Shown piece by piece: positions 43,503 through 51,362 of a DNA stretch of 64,000 nucleotides; the stretch's first letter is position 1, and the number at the start of each line of letters is the position of its first letter. The stretch is from CAZELM01 sp964512995 (GTDB taxonomy: Bacteria; CSSED10-310), in contig CAZELM010000024.1 in assembly GCA_964512995.1 (NCBI GenBank), positions 1-64,000 on the forward strand, written 5' to 3'. The position numbers and the translations under genes were made by a program. A model generated the notes under the pieces. It made no database searches, was not told the DNA's origin, and saw nothing but the letters and a program-made list of their open reading frames with translations.

Positions 43503-45494
43503 CTACAACACGTATTGAACACTGAACCGGATGGTTCGCCCCGGCTGTTCAAACCCAATCTCCCGATAATAGTTTTCATCCAGAAGATTCGTTCCCTGGA
43601 CCGACAGCGAAAGACCGGTCCGGAAATCATGGCGGACAGACAGACTCCAAAGCGACACCGATGGGATTTCCTCCGCAGGACCGGAAAAATACTCGACACT
43701 GGTGTCATTGAACTCATAACCGGCAGATAATTCCGTTCCAAAGGCAAACCGATATCCAAGATCGATATTCAGGATGTTATCGGGAACGAGCGGCAGATCC
43801 TGGTCCTTTTCACCGTCCTGGTTTCCCGTTGCATTCTGATGCGTGAATGCGATCTTTCCGATGATACCTTCATCCTGCTTCAACTCACCCCATGCTTCGA
43901 GACCTTTGAATTCGGCAACATCCATGTTATCATATAATGCATCGCGGTTGGGACGCTGGATGAGGTTTTCGACATCATAATAATATCCGGTAATGCCAAA
44001 CACATATCGGGTCGGCTGACAGGACCAGCCCAGGGAGTATTGCATGGCGGTTTCCGTATCCAGCGAGGGAATTTCCTCGGGCTGGAACAGATCGATATTA
44101 CTGAACAGTTGATGCATATTGGGGAAACGGTTTTTCTGACTGATCCCGGCGGTGAATGTATGGAAATCAGTGACCCGGTATTCTCCCAAAACACTGTAAG
44201 TCAACGCATTCACATCATGGGTTCGGTTTTGCACCGCTCCGTCTGCCACTTCGATATTATCGGCTGAAGCGAAATCATAGATTTCATATCCGACGCCGAG
44301 CTGCAACGTCACATCATCGGCCGGAATCCATTCGCCTTCGGTCGCAGCGGAATATGTCCGGGCTTCATACGCCTCCCAGGGTTCCCCGACATCCGACTGC
44401 GCCCGATGATGATCGATCAGACCGTTGAGGGTGGAGCGAAGGGTGAATGCATCGAGAGCAGTCCAGGCCAGACGGGCGTTCATTCCGGTTGAAAAATCGT
44501 CAAATGTGCTCTCCCAACGCACGGATTGATACTCCGGATCGTTGTAATTCCTGAGCACATTATCGTATTTATGAAAAAACAGGTTGGTTCTGAAATCCAG
44601 CGCTTCTGTCAACTGCGTTCGTGCGACCAGGATGGTGCTGTATTTCCGCCAAGTCGGGAAATCCCAGTAACTGGTCTTGGATAGTGGACTGGTGGACGGC
44701 GGAATTTCTTTGGACGCATCGAGATAGCTGCCGCTCAGACTGACCTCGCCCGTATCCCAGACTTTGCCGACCTTCAAACCAGCACTCCATTGATCATACG
44801 CGGAATGATTCCGGATATCGCCGTTTTCCAGTTCATTGTCGTATTTATCGCGGGTTGTCTGAAAATCATCCGACATTCTCCACCCATCGGAATGCCGTAA
44901 ACCCGCGGATACCTGATAGTAGAGATTGTTCCAGGTAGCGCCATGAGTGAGCCGAGAAAAGTAGTTCGCCTCCTGATCCATCGAAAACAATGCTCTCACA
45001 TTGGTTTTTTCAGGCCGTGCGGAGGTGAGGGAAACAACACCAGCCATTGCATTGGAGCCATACAACACGGATGCATTGCCACGGACAACCGCACATTCCG
45101 CCAGATTATCCAACGGAATTTCGGAGGTATCCACATCGCTGTAATAGGGTGCTGCCATAGGGACGCCATCATATAAAATCAAGGTTCGTCCCTGAATGAA
45201 CCCCCGCATCATCACCTGGGGTTCATTTTTGCTGCCGACAGTAACATGCAGACCCGGGATCCCGTTCATCACATCAGTCACACTTTCGTGGAGTTTCTGA
45301 TCGGACTCATCCGACGTAACCCGCGTTACAGCAGCCGGTTCGATTGCTGGAGCTTCTCCCACAACTTCGATTTTGCCCATATCAAAAACCGGCAGCTTTT
45401 TTTCCTTGTCGGCATCCGATGTGGATTGGGCATTCAGGGTATTTGTCAGGATTATGAAAAGTAACAACAAATGGGCAACAATCAATTTTCTCAT
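43503..45494 (-). CDS. TonB-dependent outer-membrane receptor
   Basis: A 663-residue receptor with a signal peptide (LIVAHLLLLFIILTNTLNAQ), a TonB box-like segment before the plug (MGKIEVVGEAP), a plug domain (VMNGIPGLHVTVGSKNEPQV, then GRTLILYDGVPM and ECAVVRGNASVLYGSNAM) and a beta-barrel that ends with the aromatic C-terminal strand FSVQYVL needed for Bam insertion. Size and plug resemble cobalamin, siderophore or metal receptors; the ligand is not evident. The start overlaps a 34-codon upstream frame by four bases. No tonB/exbBD genes are in the window. Confidence 0.92.
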   Translation of the reverse strand: MRKLIVAHLLLLFIILTNTLNAQSTSDADKEKKLPVFDMGKIEVVGEAPAIEPAAVTRVTSDESDQKLHESVTDVMNGIPGLHVTVGSKNEPQVMMRGFIQGRTLILYDGVPMAAPYYSDVDTSEIPLDNLAECAVVRGNASVLYGSNAMAGVVSLTSARPEKTNVRALFSMDQEANYFSRLTHGATWNNLYYQVSAGLRHSDGWRMSDDFQTTRDKYDNELENGDIRNHSAYDQWSAGLKVGKVWDTGEVSLSGSYLDASKEIPPSTSPLSKTSYWDFPTWRKYSTILVARTQLTEALDFRTNLFFHKYDNVLRNYNDPEYQSVRWESTFDDFSTGMNARLAWTALDAFTLRSTLNGLIDHHRAQSDVGEPWEAYEARTYSAATEGEWIPADDVTLQLGVGYEIYDFASADNIEVADGAVQNRTHDVNALTYSVLGEYRVTDFHTFTAGISQKNRFPNMHQLFSNIDLFQPEEIPSLDTETAMQYSLGWSCQPTRYVFGITGYYYDVENLIQRPNRDALYDNMDVAEFKGLEAWGELKQDEGIIGKIAFTHQNATGNQDGEKDQDLPLVPDNILNIDLGYRFAFGTELSAGYEFNDTSVEYFSGPAEEIPSVSLWSLSVRHDFRTGLSLSVQGTNLLDENYYREIGFEQPGRTIRFSVQYVL

Positions 45495-45595
45495 AAAAAC
45501 ATCCTTTCCAAAACAGGGAGGCCACAGTGTTTCCGCTGTAGCCCTTCAACTCGTTCGAGCTTGCGCCTGCATGCCATGCCGATGGGTTTAGGCAT
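45491..45595 (-). CDS. Putative 34-residue leader peptide overlapping the TonB receptor start
   Basis: ATG 45595 opens a frame that starts MPKPIGMACRRKLERVEGLQ and ends in TGA overlapping the receptor ATG (ATGA). The peptide is basic with Cys9 and Cys24. The same RNA can form a hairpin GGCTACAG/CTGTGGCC with loop CGGAAACA, so the conserved signal could be RNA structure instead. No good Shine-Dalgarno sequence precedes the ATG. Whether peptide or RNA element, it is placed to control translation of the receptor. Confidence 0.45.
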   Translation of the reverse strand: MPKPIGMACRRKLERVEGLQRKHCGLPVLERMFL

Positions 45596-45847
45596 TACAG
45601 GTCGGATGAATGGTACGCCATAGAAAAAACGGTAGAACACTAATTCATCAGATTAGCGGAGTCAATCTCCCGGGAGTTTAGAACGATCAAAGAATACCCT
45701 GAATTGAGCGACTAAAAATGAACTCAATCCACCTTGTCGAAATGAAAGGCTAATATACAAAAAGCCCTTTTAATCCAACAGGCGAGAGCATTCTTTACAA
45801 AAAGTTATTTACAGATATACGAATAGGCAGACACCCACGTATGAGGC

Positions 45848-46594
45848 TCAATGAGTATTGGTAAAATTGATATACGCCTGTTCGATCTGCATGAATGCAT
45901 CATCCAGTTTACTGCGTTTACTGTTCCAGGCTGCATCATCCGCGGTTTTCAGCTCATCTAAGATTGAGCGTGCCAGATCCAGCTTGGCAGTCAGATCCTT
46001 TTCTGCCTTCTGGAGCGCTTCGGTATATTTCCCGGCGGATTTGGCATTGGTCACGATCAGATCCTTCTCAGTCGTGATTTTCGTCAGCTTATTCTCCCAT
46101 GATTCCTCTTGCTGAGCCCGGTAATCTGCTGAAGGCATTTCCGCTTGAGTCGCATCTATCTTTGCCGATTCATTATTGGCAACGGGATGGTTGGAACCGG
46201 GCTGGCTGTTTTGTGTACCCGAACCCAACCGGTCCGCAAACAAGCTCGCTTCCATTTCCTTCAGCTTTTCCCCTTCATACCCCAGATCCTTGTATTTTTG
46301 GATCTTCATTTTTTTCAATTCACGCAGTTCGTCATCCGTCATCTCATCAATGCTTTTTGTATCCAATGGGGACACCGACGGATTGGATGAAGCGGACTGG
46401 GATGTTGCCGATTGGGATTGGGGAGGATTGGGAGCGGCATTATTTCCGGGTGCGGCATTATCGATGGGTTTTTCCGGGTTCTTCTTGGGAATGGTCTGTT
46501 TTTCGGATTGCGTGGCATTCTGAGATTGTTGGGGACTGCACCCTGACAGAAAAACAAAGATAATGAGTGCGCATATTATAAAACAATTTTTCAT
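45848..46594 (-). CDS. Lipoprotein of unknown function
   Basis: A 248-residue lipoprotein. The signal KNCFIICALIIFVFLSGC ends in an LSGC lipobox. Then comes a Pro/Asn/Gln/Ser-rich linker (~20-75), followed by charged helices (MTDDELRELKKMKIQKYKDL, then a long helix with WENKLTKITTEKDLIVTNAK). The spacing of charged helices loosely recalls lipase chaperones, but the match is not good enough to name it. The start ATG 46594 has an AGGTG-type ribosome site; an upstream in-frame start at 46630 is less likely. Confidence 0.75.
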   Translation of the reverse strand: MKNCFIICALIIFVFLSGCSPQQSQNATQSEKQTIPKKNPEKPIDNAAPGNNAAPNPPQSQSATSQSASSNPSVSPLDTKSIDEMTDDELRELKKMKIQKYKDLGYEGEKLKEMEASLFADRLGSGTQNSQPGSNHPVANNESAKIDATQAEMPSADYRAQQEESWENKLTKITTEKDLIVTNAKSAGKYTEALQKAEKDLTAKLDLARSILDELKTADDAAWNSKRSKLDDAFMQIEQAYINFTNTH

Positions 46595-46744
46595 AAAACA
46601 CCTGCCTTTACGATACAATTTTATTTCCATCCTGATACGCTATTGTCAGGACGTGATCATTCTAGTCTCAATTCAGATTCTACTCAAGGACATCCCGCTT
46701 CAAAGTAACAGGATGATCCTCTCGAATCTTTTCGGAATGAGCCT

Positions 46745-46778
46745 AAAAAAAAGCGGCTCCGTAATGGAACCGCTTTTC
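46745..46778 (-). terminator. Rho-independent terminator of the polyferredoxin/HMA operon
   Basis: Read on the minus strand: stem AAGCGG/CCGCTT extended by TCC/GGA around loop ATTAC, followed by eight T. It lies about 40 bases after the stop at 46818. On the plus strand the same hairpin ends in four T and could act weakly in the other direction. Confidence 0.85.
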
Positions 46779-46817
46779 TGATGTACGTTTATGCGTTAAC
46801 GGGTTATCTTCCAGAAC

Positions 46818-47387
46818 CTATTCTTCACCCTCGGGTGCTGGTTCTGCCTTTTCCATTTTCTGTTCTTCTGCTTTCATGCCCTGCGCATCTTCTGGCTGTG
46901 TATTTGCGTCAACCTGACCATGCATTTTGGCACAGGGAGCGCCTTCTGTCTTTGCATTCGGATCAGCCTGGCCTTGCGCTTTTGCACACTTGGCGGCATG
47001 CGGGCATTTTTTGGAGCAACCTGCTTTGACTGCGTCTGCGGGTGCATCTTCGACTTTGGTCATGGACACATCCGGAGAAATTGTCTTGAGCGTATCCAGA
47101 ATGGTATCACTGGAAATTTTGGCGGAGTCGAATATGAAGCAGAACGTATTATTGGCAAAATCGGGTTTTGCAGAAACGATACCTTCTTTGCTGGCAACGG
47201 CTTTGCTCATGGCTTCTGTATTTTCTTTATCCAATTTGGGCAGACTGTATGTCGCCATTTGATACTTCACAGGGCTCATCTCTGCACCGAGAGATGCATT
47301 GGCTGCACCTTCCGCTTGAGCGAACAGGGTACCGGAAGAAACTGCCATCATCACGATTACGATCCATATTGCATTTACTACTTTCAT
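46818..47387 (-). CDS. Exported HMA-like protein with Cys-rich acidic tail
   Basis: A 189-residue protein with a signal peptide (VVNAIWIVIVMMAVSSGTLFAQA). The middle (YSLPKLDKENTEAMSKAVAS ... FCFIFDSAKISSDTILDTL) has the beta-alpha-beta rhythm of heavy-metal-associated domains but lacks the CxxC. The tail carries CSKKCPHAAKC and CAKMHGQ, probable metal ligands, then a Glu-rich end. GGAGG lies six bases before ATG 47387. It is the last gene of the operon before the terminator. A periplasmic metal-binding role is inferred. Confidence 0.75.
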   Translation of the reverse strand: MKVVNAIWIVIVMMAVSSGTLFAQAEGAANASLGAEMSPVKYQMATYSLPKLDKENTEAMSKAVASKEGIVSAKPDFANNTFCFIFDSAKISSDTILDTLKTISPDVSMTKVEDAPADAVKAGCSKKCPHAAKCAKAQGQADPNAKTEGAPCAKMHGQVDANTQPEDAQGMKAEEQKMEKAEPAPEGEE

Positions 47388-47428
47388 TCCAAACCTCCAT
47401 AAATATGGGTTAAAAGTCACATTCAATA

Positions 47429-47827
47429 TTACTGGTGAATTTTCACTCCGTCAATCTCCAGAACGGAAAAGACATTAAAAAATATTTCATTGGTTTCTTC
47501 GTCAAAAACCGGACCTTCGATGGCAGCGAGAATGTCTGCCGTATCCACACGCTCCGGATCATAGGTGATTTCCACCCGGTTTCGGGAGGCAAACGCGGTG
47601 AAATGAACCATTCCGGGTATTGATTTTAGGGTGGAGGCTGCTTTTTTTGCGGTATCGACACAGCGGACACCATCCACCAGAAAAATGCTGGTAACCGTAT
47701 TCGAACCGGCACTTGCCGGAGTAAAATCCAAATCCACACTGGGTATTGAGAACAGATAAGATGACTGGATGCCGATTCCTGCAAAAAAAAGAATCAATAA
47801 CGGGATGATGATTCCTGGTACTTTCAT
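47429..47827 (-). CDS. Membrane-anchored HMA-like protein with a single cysteine
   Basis: A 132-residue protein with one N-terminal membrane segment (PGIIIPLLILFFAGIGIQSSYLF), then an HMA-like ferredoxin fold (VTSIFLVDGVRCVDTAKKAASTL ... VEITYDPERVDTADILAAIE). The position of the metal-binding GMxCxxC is occupied by DGVRCVDT, with only one Cys, so classical metal transfer is doubtful; a regulatory or redox use of the single thiol is possible. The ATG overlaps the polyferredoxin stop (ATGA). Confidence 0.75.
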   Translation of the reverse strand: MKVPGIIIPLLILFFAGIGIQSSYLFSIPSVDLDFTPASAGSNTVTSIFLVDGVRCVDTAKKAASTLKSIPGMVHFTAFASRNRVEITYDPERVDTADILAAIEGPVFDEETNEIFFNVFSVLEIDGVKIHQ

Positions 47828-48630
47828 CGTCCTTTTCCTTTCAGATGCACGTCCAATGCACCATTCACCGGACACGCTTCGGTACATTCCAGACACAGCG
47901 TGCATTCTCCGGATGTGACCTGGTTCATCCTGGAAACCGAAAGAGAATGAGGGCAAACCCGGTCGCATGCACCACATGATGTGCATCTGTCTGGATTCCG
48001 TGCAATTCTCAGTCGGCCGATAGCTGAAAATGGCGACAAGGCCGCGCTCAGAGGACATAAATAGCGGCACCATGCCATGGGAAAGACGACGATTCCCAGC
48101 AAAATCACTCCGATAACAATATAACTCCAATAAAACACATCATGCCCGTGAAAACTGAACAAAATATAATACGGATCATATCCCCGAAAAATAAGTTCTC
48201 CGGTTCGGAATGTGAAATACAGGATGACGACCAGGACAGGCAGCCGCAGCCATCGAAGAATTCGATCCCATCGCCGGGTTGGTTCCAGTGCATGCAATGG
48301 ACTCCCATCGATATCTTTCCGCAATGGGAACACATGTCTGCCCAATCTGGCGATCCATTCGGAAATCGTGCCGACCGGACATATCCAACTGCAGAATGAT
48401 TTTCGGGCAACCAGTGTCAGGCCGAGCAGCGCCACAAATAATGTCAGATTGCGCTCTCCCGTGGCACATGTGAATTGGCGATGTGTAAGCAACGAAAGGG
48501 CCGCTTCCAGTCCACCGAATGGACAGTACGCTTCAATAGACGTACGTGACCATCCCATGGCATACCGGAAACCGGTCACCAGCGCCGCGATAACGATGAC
48601 GCTCTGAAAAATCGCTCGAAAAACTCTCAA
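47824..48630 (-). CDS. NapH/CcoG-like membrane polyferredoxin
   Basis: A 268-residue protein with about four to five membrane segments, cytoplasmic CPFGG and CSWICPVG motifs typical of NosR/NapH/CcoG-family proteins, and a C-terminal pair of [4Fe-4S] motifs, CTSCGACDRVCP and CTLCLECTEACP. These proteins pass electrons from quinol or cytoplasmic donors across the membrane, often for metal reduction. The start is TTG with GGGAGG six bases upstream. It is the first gene of a three-gene operon with two HMA-like proteins, which points to metal reduction or handling. Confidence 0.85.
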   Translation of the reverse strand: MRVFRAIFQSVIVIAALVTGFRYAMGWSRTSIEAYCPFGGLEAALSLLTHRQFTCATGERNLTLFVALLGLTLVARKSFCSWICPVGTISEWIARLGRHVFPLRKDIDGSPLHALEPTRRWDRILRWLRLPVLVVILYFTFRTGELIFRGYDPYYILFSFHGHDVFYWSYIVIGVILLGIVVFPMAWCRYLCPLSAALSPFSAIGRLRIARNPDRCTSCGACDRVCPHSLSVSRMNQVTSGECTLCLECTEACPVNGALDVHLKGKGR

Positions 48631-48734
48631 TAACGGCCTCCCTTCTGTCTCTGATTACTAGAAATACCTTACTCCCGGATGATATTCAACCTTACAGGAA
48701 AGTTTCGATGCAGACCGAGGGTATTGGGCTTGTC

Positions 48735-48814
48735 TCCCTCACCCCGCCGGCCACGTTTAGGTTATGATCCACGCGAGGTTATCCGGCGACCCTCTCCCGG
48801 TGGGAGAGAGTAAA
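48735..48814. repeat. Dispersed palindromic repeat, copy 2
   Basis: It starts CCCTCACCCCGCCGGCC and ends in an inverted repeat at 48789-48810 (ACCCTCTCCC arm, one mismatch in the other arm), as in the copy at 676-756. It lies in the intergenic space between two minus-strand units. Confidence 0.75.
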
Positions 48815-48863
48815 TCGTGTATCCCGCACATATCAGGGATAAACTCGCAGGAAACGCAGCCTG

Positions 48864-51362
48864 TCAGATCGGTTCCATCTCCCCCTGATTCTTCCGGATG
48901 AGCCGGTTGATTCCCACAGCTACTCCCGCAATGAGATATACCATCAGGCCGAACGCCAACGTCATGCGGAATCCACCGGTGATCGAAATCAGATTCGACA
49001 GCGTCGCGCCCAGAACAGATGCAGCCCCGTTCAATGCCCACGCCCATGGCACGAATCCAGACCCCTGTTGGGCAATGTGCCGAATCCCCAATGGGAACAG
49101 ATTTCCCATCGCACCTGCCAGCGGAGCCAGTAACAGGAAAGCGATCACGGCTCGAAGCGGTAACGGATAGCGAATCGATGCATGAAGAATGGGATCGAGT
49201 AACAGAACATATCCCCCGAGAGCCAGGACAACCAGTACACTGAAAACCATGGCAGCTTTCCCCGGTTCCTCTTGCACTCTTCCGGAAAAATACGCACCGA
49301 TTCCGGAGCAGATCAGCATGATGGCGAGCACCAATGATGCGGAAATCACCGGATCTCCCAAAATAAACGTCAGTTTCTCGATCAGAACCATCTCGATCGC
49401 CATGTATCCAAGACCCAACGCAAAAAAATAGATGCAGACCGTGATGATTCCGGCCACCGGATGCCGCCGGGAGATACCGTCCGTTCGTTTTCTCCGGAAC
49501 AGAGGAATCAGGAGGATAAGCCCTGCCAGAATGATGGTCTGTCCCAGCGTGACATACAACAAAGGATATCCCCATAAATCCGGAGGGATTTCCTTGTACC
49601 ATTCAATGAGCGGATTCACCGAATGCACTTCCTGTTCGACCCAGTCTGCCGTGTTTCGATTCCAGGTAAAAGAAAAAAATGGCTTATCATCGACAGGGGG
49701 TTCAATATTGAAGGGGTAATTCCGGAAAAATCCGGCGGCATCGTCTGTCTTCTCCCGGAACAACGCCCGACAGCATGCGTCATAATAATCCCATTCCAGT
49801 TCGAGAAATCGGTTCTTGAGATCGTCCGGATAATCGGGTAACCACGAAACATCAAAATTCAATCGCTCCGAAATCTCACGGATGGATGCCATTTCAACCG
49901 CATTCCAGGGTGATTTTTTCAGGAGCAGCAATCCGTAGAACGTGGATCGGATGAACGCAATATGATTTCCTATCTCTGAATCGGGAATCTGAAGTTCCTG
50001 AAGCGCGTTTTTGGCCATTGGCAGCAGTCGGATGGCCGTCCGATCGGGATCAGATAACCGCATCATAACCGAGAGGATGCCGGAATCCGTCAGTGTCTGA
50101 CAGATCGTAGTTATCGCTTCCTGCGTCAGCAGAAAATTCGATCCAATGGAGCCGATCGTCGCAAAGGACAGTCCCGACGTATCGAGCGTATTGATGATGG
50201 CCAGATCATAGTGATTAAGCGCTGTACGGCTGAGAAATCCCCGAGCTTCATCCCAGACGATTCTGACCGGAGGAGTATACGCGGAGAATTCTGGCTCAAT
50301 CATGCGGATCAATCCCGGATTCATCTCCACAACCGTCACGTCACGTGGAGAAAAATGGAGTACCTGAGCCAGTGTATCGCCACCTCCCAGTCCCAAAATC
50401 AGCGTATTGGGATCCCTGACAATCTGTAGGGGTATCGAGGACAGCATGTATTCATAATAGGTCAGGTCCTGCTTCTCACCATTTCCGGGAATGGATCCGA
50501 TCCGGTTTCCATCAACATAAACACCCAATTGAACTGGAACCGGCTCCGATTCACCCGCCTGTTCAGACAATCCCGGAGCGGTCCGCTCCACCGGACTATC
50601 CACTACCTGGATCTCTCCATAGGGAGATGGGAAGTCCTTGGTGATCCGGGCATCGGGAATCTGCAATGCATAACTGATGCTCTTATATTCGCTGATCCGC
50701 AATGGGGTTCTCATGATCAGCCAGCAGCCCAGAACAAACAGGATCGCGCCAGCAGCCATCCACCGAATACGGTGCTTCAGGGTCATGAAAAATGCCAGCG
50801 CGCTCATCAGAAAACAAGCCGACACAAAAAGAGGCAGATGGTTAGCCTTCAGAAAAAACATCACAATCAGAATAACGATCGCTCCCAATCCCGATCCCAG
50901 CAGATCTGAAAAATACGTCAGATGGATGAGTGAAGCGTATTGGGTCAGTACCAGCCCCAGAAAAAAGGCACAGATCGCAAATGGCGCAGCCATCGTGATA
51001 TAAGTCAGCAGCAGATACGGGATCTGTTCCTGTCCGCGAGCCAATAATAACGGTGGTGAAAAAGGAATCCGGGCGGAAATCGCATAGGCCATCCCGACTG
51101 CCGGAATAGCCAGCATCGCTGAAATCGCCAGAGATCGTTCCGCATAGCGAAGAAAAAACCGCTCGAACGAAGCAATCAGTGTTCCGGCACATGCAAAACC
51201 AAGCATGGTAACACTGAGAATCATGTAGCCGAATGTCGAAAAACTGCAAACCGCATATATCCGCATCAAGGCAACTTCGTACCCCAATATGCCGAATGCA
51301 ATCATAAATACCGCCAATAAAATGGATTTGCTCGGTTTCACCGATTCCTGAATCGTCCTCAT
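48864..51362 (-). CDS. Membrane-embedded spermidine synthase-like protein
   Basis: An 832-residue protein with membrane helices at both ends (about six before residue 200 and seven or more after 610) and a soluble middle with a Rossmann methyltransferase/spermidine synthase fold: NTLILGLGGGDTLAQVLHFS, then DVTVVEMNPGLIRMIEPEF and DLAIINTLDTSGLSF. Fused membrane spermidine-synthase-like proteins are common in deep-branching bacteria, but their substrate is mostly unknown; it need not be polyamine. The start overlaps the upstream esterase stop by four bases, so the two genes are co-translated. Confidence 0.85.
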   Translation of the reverse strand: MRTIQESVKPSKSILLAVFMIAFGILGYEVALMRIYAVCSFSTFGYMILSVTMLGFACAGTLIASFERFFLRYAERSLAISAMLAIPAVGMAYAISARIPFSPPLLLARGQEQIPYLLLTYITMAAPFAICAFFLGLVLTQYASLIHLTYFSDLLGSGLGAIVILIVMFFLKANHLPLFVSACFLMSALAFFMTLKHRIRWMAAGAILFVLGCWLIMRTPLRISEYKSISYALQIPDARITKDFPSPYGEIQVVDSPVERTAPGLSEQAGESEPVPVQLGVYVDGNRIGSIPGNGEKQDLTYYEYMLSSIPLQIVRDPNTLILGLGGGDTLAQVLHFSPRDVTVVEMNPGLIRMIEPEFSAYTPPVRIVWDEARGFLSRTALNHYDLAIINTLDTSGLSFATIGSIGSNFLLTQEAITTICQTLTDSGILSVMMRLSDPDRTAIRLLPMAKNALQELQIPDSEIGNHIAFIRSTFYGLLLLKKSPWNAVEMASIREISERLNFDVSWLPDYPDDLKNRFLELEWDYYDACCRALFREKTDDAAGFFRNYPFNIEPPVDDKPFFSFTWNRNTADWVEQEVHSVNPLIEWYKEIPPDLWGYPLLYVTLGQTIILAGLILLIPLFRRKRTDGISRRHPVAGIITVCIYFFALGLGYMAIEMVLIEKLTFILGDPVISASLVLAIMLICSGIGAYFSGRVQEEPGKAAMVFSVLVVLALGGYVLLLDPILHASIRYPLPLRAVIAFLLLAPLAGAMGNLFPLGIRHIAQQGSGFVPWAWALNGAASVLGATLSNLISITGGFRMTLAFGLMVYLIAGVAVGINRLIRKNQGEMEPI

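Noticed and set aside
45500..45660. Cobalamin riboswitch before the TonB receptor
   Set aside because: The conserved B12-box and the other core blocks of that riboswitch are not present; only local hairpins are seen.
48757..49602. 281-codon minus-strand frame
   Set aside because: It overlaps the membrane synthase-like gene in another frame on the same strand and runs through the dispersed repeat; its composition is not protein-like.
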